From the NCBI GenBank assembly GCA_037577475.1, contig CM075202.1, positions 4,941,501 to 5,005,500 on the forward strand: a DNA stretch of 64,000 nt. Direction: 5' to 3'. Positions 49,074 to 59,124 of the stretch are shown here, piece after piece. The DNA comes from Chaunax sp. Z400 (Eukaryota > Chordata > Actinopteri > Lophiiformes > Chaunacidae). The position numbers were made by a program, and so were the translations under genes. The notes beneath the pieces are model-generated. The model was not told the origin of the DNA. It searched no databases and worked only from the letters and a program-made list of their open reading frames with translations. The number at the start of each line of letters is the position of its first letter. Positions within the stretch are counted from its first letter, which is position 1.

Positions 49074-52000
49074 TCAATCTGACTTGAGGGCTTGCAGCAC
49101 AGCCTGTGGTACTCTGCCCAGGTAGTACTCATGGTTGCGTAGTGTAGCAAGAACGCCAGTGGAGTTCATGTGCTTCACATTAGCATCGTAGCGGTAGGCA
49201 TTGCCATGCATGTCAGTCAGTTTACCTGCACAAGAAAAGGAACAGAAGAGGATAAAAACATCTTAGACACCAATTCTCAAACACTAAACACATCTTAAGT
49301 TTTAAACCATCAGATTCGTTATTAAGAGTTTTTGTATTGTAATATTTCAAACATCCTCTGCTACAGCAAAATCAGTGGTTTGTACCTCCAACAGCGTGCA
49401 GAATGGCTTCAGGAGCGCAGGTGTCCCACTTCTTGCACCCTAGACTGGCGAAGACGTAAGCAGAAGCCTGTCCTTCAACGAGCTGGATTATCTGCAGAGA
49501 GATGATACAGTTAACACTAATGACTACGTATTAATGGTTGTCGTTCAGAATGAATAAGAATGATGACACACAAATAGCTTTTGTGACATTTTCAGCAAAA
49601 TTGATTGCGAGGTGTTAAGATGTCCTGTCAAGAACATTGAGAAGATTAGCAGCATCTTCCTGCTTCTGGGCTGCATTTTTACAATGTGGGTCAAATTTGG
49701 CAGAAATGATTTATGCAACAACTTCTTTTTGCTGCTTGATACAAAAGAGAAGCTCTCGTGGTTCTCATTCCCCAGGACTAATGTACGAGAGAAGTCTGTC
49801 TGATAAAACATTACTTACTCTGATTTAAATAACTGGTTTGTCTGAGCTATTTTATTTCATTTTATTCTTATTAGTCAGACATGAGTGATCAATTCTTTCC
49901 AAATAAAAATTCCTGGATTTTGTCAAATCGCAATATACATCACAGACAAGAAAAATATTGCAACGTTATTTTTTTCCAATATCGTGCAGCCCTCGTCAAA
50001 ATCCATCTCACCTTGTTTCCGGCGCCGCCCACTCTTATAACTTCGTGAGGCTCCATGGCGTCCACACAGTCCGTTACCACCTTGTTGCTGTGGGAACGTG
50101 TGGTGATGACGATGCGTCTATCACCCGTGACTTCCTTCAGCTGAAACCCAAAGGCGCCCAATCCAGGCATTCCCCATATGGTTCTGCCTAAATCTGCTCC
50201 CGCTCCAAGCTGAGGAGGAAAAGCTCTGAATTAACCAGAGTGGCAGCTTTTAGGACGCAAGATGATTTCATGTGGTCCGTACCTGGTAGTTATAGAAAGG
50301 CTGGTTGATGACACCTGCGATGGCTCTGCCTCTGTATGCAATACCAATGAGGACTGTCACATGGTCTAAGAGCCCTGAGATGAGAAAACAACAGGATGTC
50401 AACTGGAGGCCGCTGTAAGTGAACTGAAAATGCCATTTGTGGCAAGTTATGTCATTATGGTATCTACATGCTGGACAGAAGAAAAGGACAGTAAATTATT
50501 GAGAAGTTATTTGTTCAATCAGTTTCTTCCAGTTGCCTTCCCATACTGAGAGCTGTGCTGTAAAGTGGAGGGGTGTCCGACCATTTGTGTGGTATCTGGA
50601 CCTCAGCTGGGTGACGGAGACGCCGCGACGCTAGGGTCGGCAGAGAGAGAGAGAGAGAGAGAGAGAGGTAGAAACCAGCGGCAGAGACACACAAGTAAGG
50701 GATAGAAAATAAAAAAATAAAAGTAATTGTGAAGATGTGAGAGCCCAGCACCAGAAAGCAACTCAGAGAATTTATGTAAGGAAAATGTTTTACCGGCTAG
50801 TAATGCCTGGACAAAAATTACACAATGACATCCCCATAAGATCTAGCACACATTAAAGTCTGATCTGGAGCCAGCTAAAGTCATATTATGAGGGTCGAAC
50901 AATCAAGGGACTGTTGCCTTTAGGTGCGATGACATAATGGGGAAATGTTTAGTAGTAAAGGTATTTGTTCAGAGGGTTTCTCGATCAAGAACTGGATAGA
51001 TCACCGGAGATAATATCTCAGCGCTCATTGCACTGAAGGCAAAAAAGCATTTGTAGTGCACACTATTTCACACACACAGACACACACATATGCAAAATAT
51101 AAATACGTTTTAAGAGCATATTTGATGAACCTACCTTCGGTATATTCCTTTGTGCCATCGAGGGGATCAACCCACACTACCAGCTGAGGTTCAGAGAGAA
51201 ATAGATGCACACAGTGAGGGTGAACAGTTCCTGATCACTCAACACAATACCTTTATGTATTGACACAACTGCATTGCACCTCCTTTTAACAATTAGACGA
51301 CATAGATAATGCTATAATTTATATCTAACTGAAAATATTCATTCATTGTACACTCAAGGGATTTGAAAAAAAACACCACTAATTTTTTTGGCCAAGTGTG
51401 AGGAGCCCTTTTTAAAAAAAAATCTTTTTCAAAACCGGTTGTACATCAGAATGTAGGGCAGACATTGTGAAAATTCTCAACACACAAGGTTTGGTCACAC
51501 TTGACAAATTTTTGTGAGCAGGCTTGAGTCTGAAAACACAATTTCTTGAGAAGTAGCCATGACGGCTTTATCTAAAAAAAATCCAAAATGACCACTCCTG
51601 TGTTATACTAACCTACCCCTCTAAAAAGGCAAGAAGATTGGGGACAAATGCAAAGAATCCCATGCCTTATGCAGGCTGGTGGTGAGACAAGCTGGCAGAC
51701 AAGTTGCCAGAGGGGGTAAACGCAAACCATTCTACAATGATGCATCAAAATCAGCATTCCTCAGTAACTAGAAGAACAACGACAGACTGCTCACGCCCTG
51801 GTCAACCACATTTAGTGACTCAAAATCAGCATCAACATACAGTACCTGCCTGCTGTACCTCAGAAACAGGTTCAGCCCCTGCTACAGCAGCAGAGACTTA
51901 CGGATTGTGTAAAATTATACTCCAGTTGTATCACCTAAGAATTCTTATTGATGGTTCTTACATTTTAGGTGTTGTTCTTGTTGTGTCTCATTGTTTTGTT

Positions 52001-52683
52001 ACAGATTAAAATTAAGATAATCATTAAAAGCTAATAAGGAAAAAAAAGGTACACACAGTGGTGCATTTTTAAATCCTGTGAGTGTATTTTGGAGTCTATC
52101 GACAGGTTACCTCCTCCTCTTTGAGCCCACTATATTCTGCTGGACATGTCTTCTGGAGGATTTCCTCTGAGTGGCCATTCTCAATGAGATCTTCACTTGT
52201 CTCCTCAGAGGGCAGCTCCTAATAAACAAGTGATACACATGAACATCAATCTTTAATCTCACTAGATTTATCTTGTATGGGTGGTGTAAATGAACCTCAT
52301 TTTCCCCGAACACACCACAAAGCTTCAGACATTCTCACCTCCTCTCCGATGATGGTGATTTTGGGGAAACGTCTGGAGAGTGACGCGCAAATGCTCTGCT
52401 GTGCCAGCCTGTCTGCCAGTGTCTGCAGATCATTAGCTCCAGTCTGTGCAGGGGTCAAAGACAGAGAAGGTTCATTAATACCTTACATGCATCTCTACAG
52501 CCAGCAGGATTTGCATGTTGTTTAAGTCCTTCTGGGACAATACCAAAAATACATTTGTCCCACCTTTTCAACAATGCCAAGTTCTCCACTGTGAAGGACC
52601 TTCCTCACAATGGCCCCAGCCTTTTCTGCCACAGTGAAGGCAGAGGCCAGCAGCCGCATAACCACAGCAGGACTTCCAGACAT
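49074..52683 (-). CDS. bpnt1: 3'(2'),5'-bisphosphate nucleotidase 1 (bpnt1), complete
   Basis: Eight minus-strand exons join in frame to 309 aa (human 308): 52564-52683, 52339-52443, 52111-52218, 51135-51183, 50283-50374, 50012-50209, 49386-49491 and 49074-49225. The enzyme removes the 3' phosphate from 3'-phosphoadenosine 5'-phosphate, giving AMP, and so clears the by-product of sulfation (family knowledge). The Li-sensitive, Mg-dependent phosphatase motifs are present: GEEELPSEE (metal-binding Glu), then WVDPLDGTKEYTEG (DPxDGT), then GCKKWDTCAPEAILHAVGG, the C-terminal metal site. The N-terminus MSGSPAVVMRLLASAFTVAE fits the family start. One extra Glu is present in the GEEE run compared with human as I remember it. 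The C-terminus is PQAVLQALKSD. Confidence 0.96.
50642..50668. repeat. GA dinucleotide microsatellite
   Basis: About 13 AG units lie in a bpnt1 intron, flanked by a CGCCGCGACG segment. Confidence 0.95.
50882..50930 (+). repeat. Two-copy repeat C, copy 2
   Basis: CATATTATGAGGGTCGAACA then GGGACTGTTGCCTTTAGGTG aligns with 40435-40480. It lies in a bpnt1 intron, antisense to that gene. Confidence 0.7.
51351..52084. mobile_element. Non-autonomous DNA transposon-like element with terminal inverted repeats
   Basis: The left end reads CACTCAAGGGATTTG and further in CACCACT. The right end, read in reverse complement, gives CACTCACAGGATTTA and CACCACT. The two ends are thus imperfect inverted repeats of about 28 bases, each flanked by TA (51349-51350 and 52085-52086). 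A TA duplication fits an IS630/Tc1/mariner-like mechanism, but I could not place the family. The interior, about 0.73 kb, has no intact transposase; a 101-codon frame at 51704-52009 is not recognisable. It lies in the bpnt1 intron between exons 51135-51183 and 52111-52218. Confidence 0.6.
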
Positions 52684-54207
52684 TTCTGACAATCAGAGCA
52701 GAATCTTTGTGAGTGGAAACATTTAGTCAATGATGAATTAATAGAGACGTGGGGATGTGGACAGCCTCCATAAAATGATCTGCAGCTTCTCTTGCGATTT
52801 ATTTCCTGTTTCTCTTTATCTTATTACATCTCATTCTCTCTGACAGTCAATTTAATTGCAAGTGGCAATGACTGGATCACGTGATAACTATCACAAAATG
52901 AGTTTAATCATTAGCTAATATGCTCTGCTTCCATATATCTGTAATCTTTGGTGCAATTAAATTAGCTAACTAAAAAGAGCCTGTAAGCAGCAAATAAACG
53001 CCCGCCTCCTCTGCAATTCTGGCTGATAAGCTAAAATGATACCGCCGATATGTAGCTAAATCAAACAATATAAAGCAAATATCGATTATTGGTGAATACT
53101 TACTGATATGAACACCGGTACACGGTCGTCAGACAACTTTCGGCGTCGACAACTTGAATGGGAGAAACAGGAAGTGCGTAGAGACGTTCGATCCAAAGAA
53201 TTGACAAGATGGTTACCTGTTACAAGGATAGCTTGTCGTAGACATTCAGGAACATTTGCTTAATAATACCCTAATGGTACATTTAACACACGCTAAATGA
53301 TAACGCTAGCTCTGGTTTAATATACAATAATAGTGAATTTGATAATCGAATGTAGGTACGTCTTAACGGTCCCGGTAAATATGCATTTGACTAGTATAAA
53401 GGCTTTTCAACAAATGCGGAAGTACATAACAGCGAACCTCTCGTTTTCTCAGTAAAATATTACGTCTCTTGGCCAAACCTCATACGGTGGGTCCAAAAGT
53501 CCGCTGTTTCATTTAAAGGAAAACATCTTTACATAGAGATAAAACGTTTTGTTTAATAAGCTTTCATCTTTGGCTCAACATAACTTTTATGATGATATTG
53601 ACGAGGTAACTATATTTGATGTGCGCTCTTTGGGCCTCCTCCTATTTGAGTCAGCTGTATTAATTTGTATAAAATTATGGTGTATTCCATTATAGCAATC
53701 AAAGAATGGACTGTGTCAGTATACTAGAACCTGCACCTGTGAATTTATTATGTAGTGTATATGTAATATGTGAATCCTCTGTAAACTGCTTTTGCAACAG
53801 CATATTTTTGACCAAGCCAATAAAACAATTTGAATTTAACTGTATAAAAATCTATGCTTACATCGCTCTACCTACTTATAGAATAGTCAATATGTGTGGT
53901 CGGTCCATCAGTCACTACCGCTTACAGTATATTGTGCAGTAAGTAACAGTAATGTTTTTAAGTGGTTTATCCTCCTTCCAAAACCACATATGATGACCAG
54001 TATTTGTGACACTATTAAACCTATTCAAAGAGGAAACAGAAACAGAAATAAAACTGTGAAGACCAGTCTCAATTTAATGCATTGTGCAGAAATAATAAAT
54101 TTAAATTACTTTTGGAAGTCACCGCACATTCCAGAATTATATTAAAATTTCCTTAAAAGAAAAAAAAGGTCTGATCATTTTATATAAATGTGCAAATATC
54201 AAGCACT
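52684..54207. other. bpnt1 upstream region and spacer to saysd1
   Basis: The bpnt1 promoter probably lies around 53100-53200, where CAGGAAGTGCG (53168-53178) is an ETS-like site. The rest to 54207 is AT-rich and includes the saysd1 3' UTR. Two overlapping open frames at 53706-54145 have no coding features that I can support. Confidence 0.45.
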
Positions 54208-55032
54208 TCATCTGTTAGCCAGCGGCCTGTAACCCATTTCTCCCTCCAGCTGCTCTGCAGTGAGAGAGCCCAGCAGAGGCTGACAGTCTGGATTGAAGAC
54301 AGAATAAGCACTCAATTCTCCAGGCTCACGGGCAGATGGGCTACGGAGTCCTTCGTAGAGCCAGTAGAAGAGGGAGATCACGAAGAAAGGCAAGCCAAAC
54401 TCCAGTTCAATAAACAGACCTAGCAGCACCAGCCATAGCAGCACTTTGAGCAAAGTAAGGTTCGAGAAGACAAATTGTTTCGAGGCCAACCATCTTCCAA
54501 GAGCGCTGTCCAGCAGCCAGTCACCATGGTCCTGCAGAGAAGACACAAAGTGACGTTAATGTAGGTCAATACATGTCAACATCATATGTATAATGCTTAC
54601 AGCGGGTCTCAGCGCACAATATGGGCAGTATTAAGAACTTTGTTAGACCAACGCGTTTCGGCTTGTGGCCTTCATCAGGGTCATCATAAAACAGCGTGGA
54701 GCGTCTTGTGTAAAAGCATAAATAAATAACACCAGGTTGGTCTTTGATTAACACTAATAAATGATAACAGTTATCATAAAGTTGATTAACTGGTGACCTG
54801 GTTCAGAGTTCAAATAATAGCCACTTAAAACTGAGTCATGTCTCACCTTCCTTGGTGAGCTCTGAGGTGAATCTCTCCTGATTTCTGTCTCCTCTTCTGT
54901 CTGCTGACTGTCAGTCTGAGGAGCCGGTTCCGCTACTATCTGTTCTCTACAATTCGGTTTAGCACCCTCATCCTCTTTATTGGCATTTTCTGCCTGTCGT
55001 CTGGCTCTGAACTCAGCAAGCTTCTTCTCCAT
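54208..55032 (-). CDS. saysd1: SAYSvFN domain-containing protein 1 (saysd1), complete
   Basis: Two coding exons, 54847-55032 and 54208-54531, join in frame to 169 aa. The N-terminus is polar and charged (MEKKLAEFRARRQAENANKE), followed by an acidic, Ser/Gln-rich segment. A hydrophobic hairpin comes next (NLTLLKVLLWLVLLGLF, then FGLPFFVISLFYWLYEGL). The family signature SAYSVFN follows near residue 135, then GSLTAEQLEGEMGYRPL close to the C-terminus. SAYSD1 is an ER membrane protein that engages the translocon and UFMylated ribosomes in clearing stalled translocation (literature knowledge). Human SAYSD1 is somewhat longer, with the difference in the disordered N-terminal part. The intron carries a dispersed repeat. 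The start is the first ATG in a frame that matches the family N-terminus. Confidence 0.94.
54585..54725 (-). repeat. GATGAAGGCC...AAACGCG-type dispersed element
   Basis: Read on the minus strand, 54650-54685 contains CCTGATGAAGGCC, ACAAGCCGAAACGCGTTGG. GGCCACAAGCC can form a small hairpin and AACGCGTT is palindromic. This core is common in fish and amphibian DNA. It lies in the single saysd1 intron. Confidence 0.55.
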
Positions 55033-55286
55033 CGAAACACCCTATCAGATCCTTTGCAGTATGAGGTTTACATTAGCGTTATTAGCTATTCTTGGCGGAA
55101 CGATTAAAACTCATTCAAAACTTCATAATGGCAGCTTTGCTTCAATAAAGTTTCGTACAACATCCAATACTTGTTATTATTTACTGCCACACACTTAACG
55201 TGAACTTAAAAGACATTCTAGAGAGTTTTCGTCATGCTTACTAGCTTAACAAGGCGTTTGTTTACCATTTATACAGCTTCGTCCGA

Positions 55287-55304
55287 AACGGAAGTGACGT
55301 CGCA
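55287..55304. promoter_or_regulatory. Shared saysd1/grcc10 promoter: ETS plus ATF/CREB-type sites
   Basis: AACGGAAGTGACGTCGC combines an ETS core (CGGAAGT) with TGACGTCG, one base from a full CRE. It lies 255 bases upstream of saysd1 (minus strand) and about 780 bases before the grcc10 ATG (plus strand). A probable grcc10 5' non-coding exon ends near 55388, where GTCAGTG is followed by GTGAGTAT. The arrangement suggests a bidirectional promoter. Confidence 0.55.
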
Positions 55305-55667
55305 AAACGCTTTAAACTGTCGTAAAGCTGTCGTAAATTGATTCATTTTTCTACCGGTTTGCTACAAGCTAGATTGTTTTCGTCAGTGGTGAGTATCCAA
55401 ATTTCCACGTTTTCATGTCCAGTGGTTAATGCTTTCCTGTTTGTATGGGCTTTAACTGCGGTTACTGTTTATAATGTTCTCCAAAGCTAACGTTGATTCA
55501 TTGTATCTTCTAAGCTATCGATTAAAAGTCAATGGTCGATGGCTCATCATTGAGCCGATAATTGTACATGGTGAAATTTCAGGAGAAATGAAGATAAACT
55601 CATTGATTCCTACTGTCCTAAATCAAGATGTTGTGTTTTATACAGGAGAAAAACACTCAAAGAAATA

Positions 55668-55694
55668 CACTCAAGGGATTTAATACGCACCACT
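55668..55694 (+). repeat. Single terminus related to the TA-flanked inverted-repeat element
   Basis: TA then CACTCAAGGGATTT and CGCACCACT match the left end of the element at 51351-52084. I found no matching right end within 400 bases. It lies in the grcc10 5' region, presumably its first intron. Confidence 0.5.
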
Positions 55695-56070
55695 TTGTTT
55701 ACTGGCAAATTTGCTTGGGTATAGTTTGTCATATTAATATAACAACCCATATAAGTTTTCATGATCATTTCAATTTAATCAGTAACAGATAAACATAACA
55801 AAAACACCACCAAAATCTAAGTACCATAAATTTCTCAGGTGACACATTTTAAACCATCATTGATTATTCACCCCATCAGCACTGATCACAGCAGTTGATC
55901 GAGCAATTGTTGCTCTACAAGTTAATTTTCTTTAACCAACCCGGAACAAGATATCACTGATTATAATTACTCATATATTGTCCTTTTAAAGCCATCTAGT
56001 TTCTGTCTTCCTTGTTCATTTTGTTCTCTGTAAATATCTGAGTCCAGTTTGTTCTCTTTTCTTTCCAGAC

Positions 56071-57055
56071 ATGGCCTCAGCTCCAGCACAGCAGCCCACC
56101 CTCACTGTTGAGCAGACGAGAGGTGAGAAGAACTGGATATATGCCATGAAGTGCATGTCAAACTGCCTGAGGATGTGTAATCTGTCACAAATGTGTCCAT
56201 ATTCAAATGCAAGTTGAAAATGTTTCCATTTTACTGTAGTTACTGTGTTTCTGTATCTGAATATGCTTCTTCACTTGAAATGAAAGGCACATTGAGTAAA
56301 CTTTATTTCCAAGATCCATGCCTTTATGAGCAACTACTGATGTTTTGTGTCTTTCACAGTGGTATTGAGTGAGGTCATCCAGGCCTTCTCAGTGCCAGAA
56401 AATGCCGCGAGGATGGAGGAGGCTCGAGAAAGTGCCTGCAACGACATGGGCAAGATGCTGCAGCTTGTGCTCCCTGTAGCCACGCTGATTCAACAAGAGG
56501 TTATCAAAGCTTACGGCTTCAACAACGAAGGAGAGGGTGAGCATGAGGCAGCAGTTTCTCAAGTATAGATTTAGTTTGGGGCTAGAAAATATGCTCAAGT
56601 TCCATAACTAGGAATCTGATGTGTAATGGAGAAAATATATGTTAATTATCACAGATTAATATGAGGGTAGTTAAGAGCCTCCTGGATTCCACTAGTTAGA
56701 TGCATACAGGTGTGTGCGGCTAACCAGTCATCTCTAGGGTAATGTTCACACTGGTTGAAAATGTCACTGGCATGGCATTTGAACATCAGTATTAAAAATT
56801 AGAGGTGCGGGCTGTTATTTCTTGAAATGCTGTGGTCTACTCACATATCATACATGTCCTTCAGGAGAGATCACACATCTTTTTCACTCTGATCTTGGCT
56901 CTGCTTCACTTTCAGGTGTCCTAAAGTTTGCCCGATTGGTGAAGATGTATGAAACACAGGACCCTGAAATCGCAGCCATGTCAGTTAAACTGAAGTCTCT
57001 CCTGCTGCCACCTCTGTCGACACCACCTATAGGAGGAGCCATTCCTGCTTCATAA
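56071..57055 (+). CDS. grcc10: Protein C10 (C12orf57 homologue), complete
   Basis: Three coding exons, 56071-56122, 56360-56536 and 56916-57055, join in frame. The protein is about 122 aa, near the human length of 126. It begins MASAPAQQPTLTVEQTR and continues VVLSEVIQAFSVPENAARME, NDMGKMLQLVLPVATLIQQE and KAYGFNNEGEGVLKFARLVK, ending PPIGGAIPAS. The whole sequence is predicted to be helical and has no enzyme motifs. Human C12orf57 (GRCC10) is needed for development of the corpus callosum and eye (Temtamy syndrome), but its molecular role is not established. It is arranged head-to-head with saysd1. An ATTAAA signal at 57434-57439 may end the transcript. Confidence 0.94.
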
Positions 57056-58151
57056 GAATTATTTACATTCACTGCTCAACGGCGAGGTTACTTTCATCTA
57101 ATGCTTTGGATCAACATTAGCTTACTATAACACAAACATATTGTCTATCATTTACGCTTCTCTGCTAAAAAACTAAACTCAGTTGTAGTCTAATATATTC
57201 TAGTAAAAAAAGAAAAACATACTTCATCTACATTATGGTCTCATTTAAAGCATCCTTGCAAGGACATGTTAAATTATTGCTTTTTAAGTGTTTCAGTATT
57301 TATTTCTCACATTATGACCATTTTCTTATGTCATTGAATCTTAATCATTTCCTTTAATGGCATTTTTTTTAAAGAATTGTATTCATACCACTTTTATATG
57401 CTGTCAGATGTATAAATGTCACTTTTGTTATACATTAAAAGTTTGTCTGTGAAGCTGTTGTGTGGCTTTAATAGAGAAAGTGTGAAAAGGGAAAAAAACT
57501 TCCACATACATAACTTTATTATTGCAATAAGTCTTTGTCATGATCATATATTTACCATGTTTTTAAAAATACTGCAGTGTTTACAGACATTTAGATATAT
57601 TTCCTCAAAAGGCAGCTTCCCTTCACAGATTCTATTGTATTTAAGGTTAAAACATCACTATTCTAATACCTAGTTTTTGTTTTGTTGGTGTGACAAGTCA
57701 GGAGGGGCTCATGATAAAAAAAACTGTTGGTCATGATAAAACTGCCCCAGAATCTGAAATCATCCACTTAAAATTGCAACACAAGTTTAATGATAAAGTG
57801 CTTTTTAAAAAAAAAAAAAAAAAGGCAAACTGTGCAAAACCAGTGCAACCAGTAACAAATGTGAAAGTAACTATAGAGCAGGTGTTTTTATTCTGGACTT
57901 GTGTCCTGTACTGATTTTAGATCTGACAGATCTTTGTGTGTCTTGTGCATTATCACCTAGAAAACATTTGGTATGTAGAAAAATAAAACACACCACCTGG
58001 GTGCCGGCAAACGTTTGCGAGTGAAAAACATTGCTTTCATTAATAAAATCATGTCATTTGTCGAATTCTAACACGGCCTGACCGACCAGTTAATTACTTC
58101 AGCTCCAGTTATAATGATGCAAAAGAACCACGAGGACGAGAGGAAAGGACT
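57056..58151. other. Converging 3' UTRs of grcc10 and the cytospin-like gene
   Basis: About 1.1 kb of AT-rich DNA between two stop codons facing each other. The grcc10 signal is ATTAAA at 57434-57439. Minus-strand AATAAA signals, seen as TTTATT on the plus strand, lie at 57886-57891 and 57515-57520, so the transcripts may approach or overlap. An A-run of about 17 lies near 57808. Confidence 0.5.
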
Positions 58152-59079
58152 TCACATCTCAAAGTGACGGAAAATGCTTTCGACGTAACCCAGGACCTTC
58201 TGCCAGTCGGGCCCGTCTGCCTTCAGCATCTCCTCCACTGTCTGTCACACAGTTAACAAGCACAGGATTAGAAGACCAGTGGAGGCGGGTAGTTTGAATT
58301 ACACTTCTGGATTATTTTTGGGAAAGCCAGAAGAGTGCTGTGTTCAGACGTCTCACCAGTGTGGCTGTGATTCCCACATTCTCTCCCGTCTTAAAAGCAA
58401 GATCTAGATTTTCCACCTGTGAACCAGAGTCAGAACAGCTTTTATATCATCAGATACATCAACCTTCATTCGGTGAAATTCAGTCTGAAGATTAAAATGT
58501 TAAAGTGAATACAAGTGATTGACAGTGTGCCGTTGTGTTTGGTTCTTTCTAATCCAATGAAATAAATGGAATTTCATTGTGGCTATTACATAATCTGTTG
58601 ATTACATGTGTTTCTTTTGTTTTGGGATTCAACAGCATGATATGTACCTTGTCTGCTGGGTTGAGGGTATCGTATGGGATGAGAATCGGTACATATGTGT
58701 GATAAACAGCACAGAACGCCAGGCCGTCCTCCCAGCTCCTGCTGAAGTTTGTGATCTCAATATTCTGCAACAAAAACATTGTTTTTTTAAATTTATTTTT
58801 ATTACCCGCCGGGAATTCCTCTTAATTTCTACATTTGCGATGAATTTCTCCTCTCTAACCTTGTAACCTTGGGTTCGACTCTGGCACCAGCGCAGCAGGG
58901 AGTTTCTTCTGGAGCCACCGTGACGCCTCAGCAGAGCACTGAAACAATCCTGAGGTCTGGGAGGACAAAGAAAACTTCTCACCACAGTTTTCACTCGATT
59001 TGCATTGAAAATTACTTCATGTGGTTACAAACTGCTTAGACAAAGAGCATCAGAGTAAAAAACACAACCAAACATATAA

Positions 59080-59124
<45 letters not shown>

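Noticed and set aside
51704..52009. 101-codon frame inside the TA-flanked element as a transposase
   Set aside because: No DDE/D motif or helix-turn-helix could be seen, and it is too short; treated as non-coding interior.
53706..54145. Two overlapping plus-strand frames between bpnt1 and saysd1
   Set aside because: AT-rich composition, no motif, no splice partners; chance frames in a spacer.
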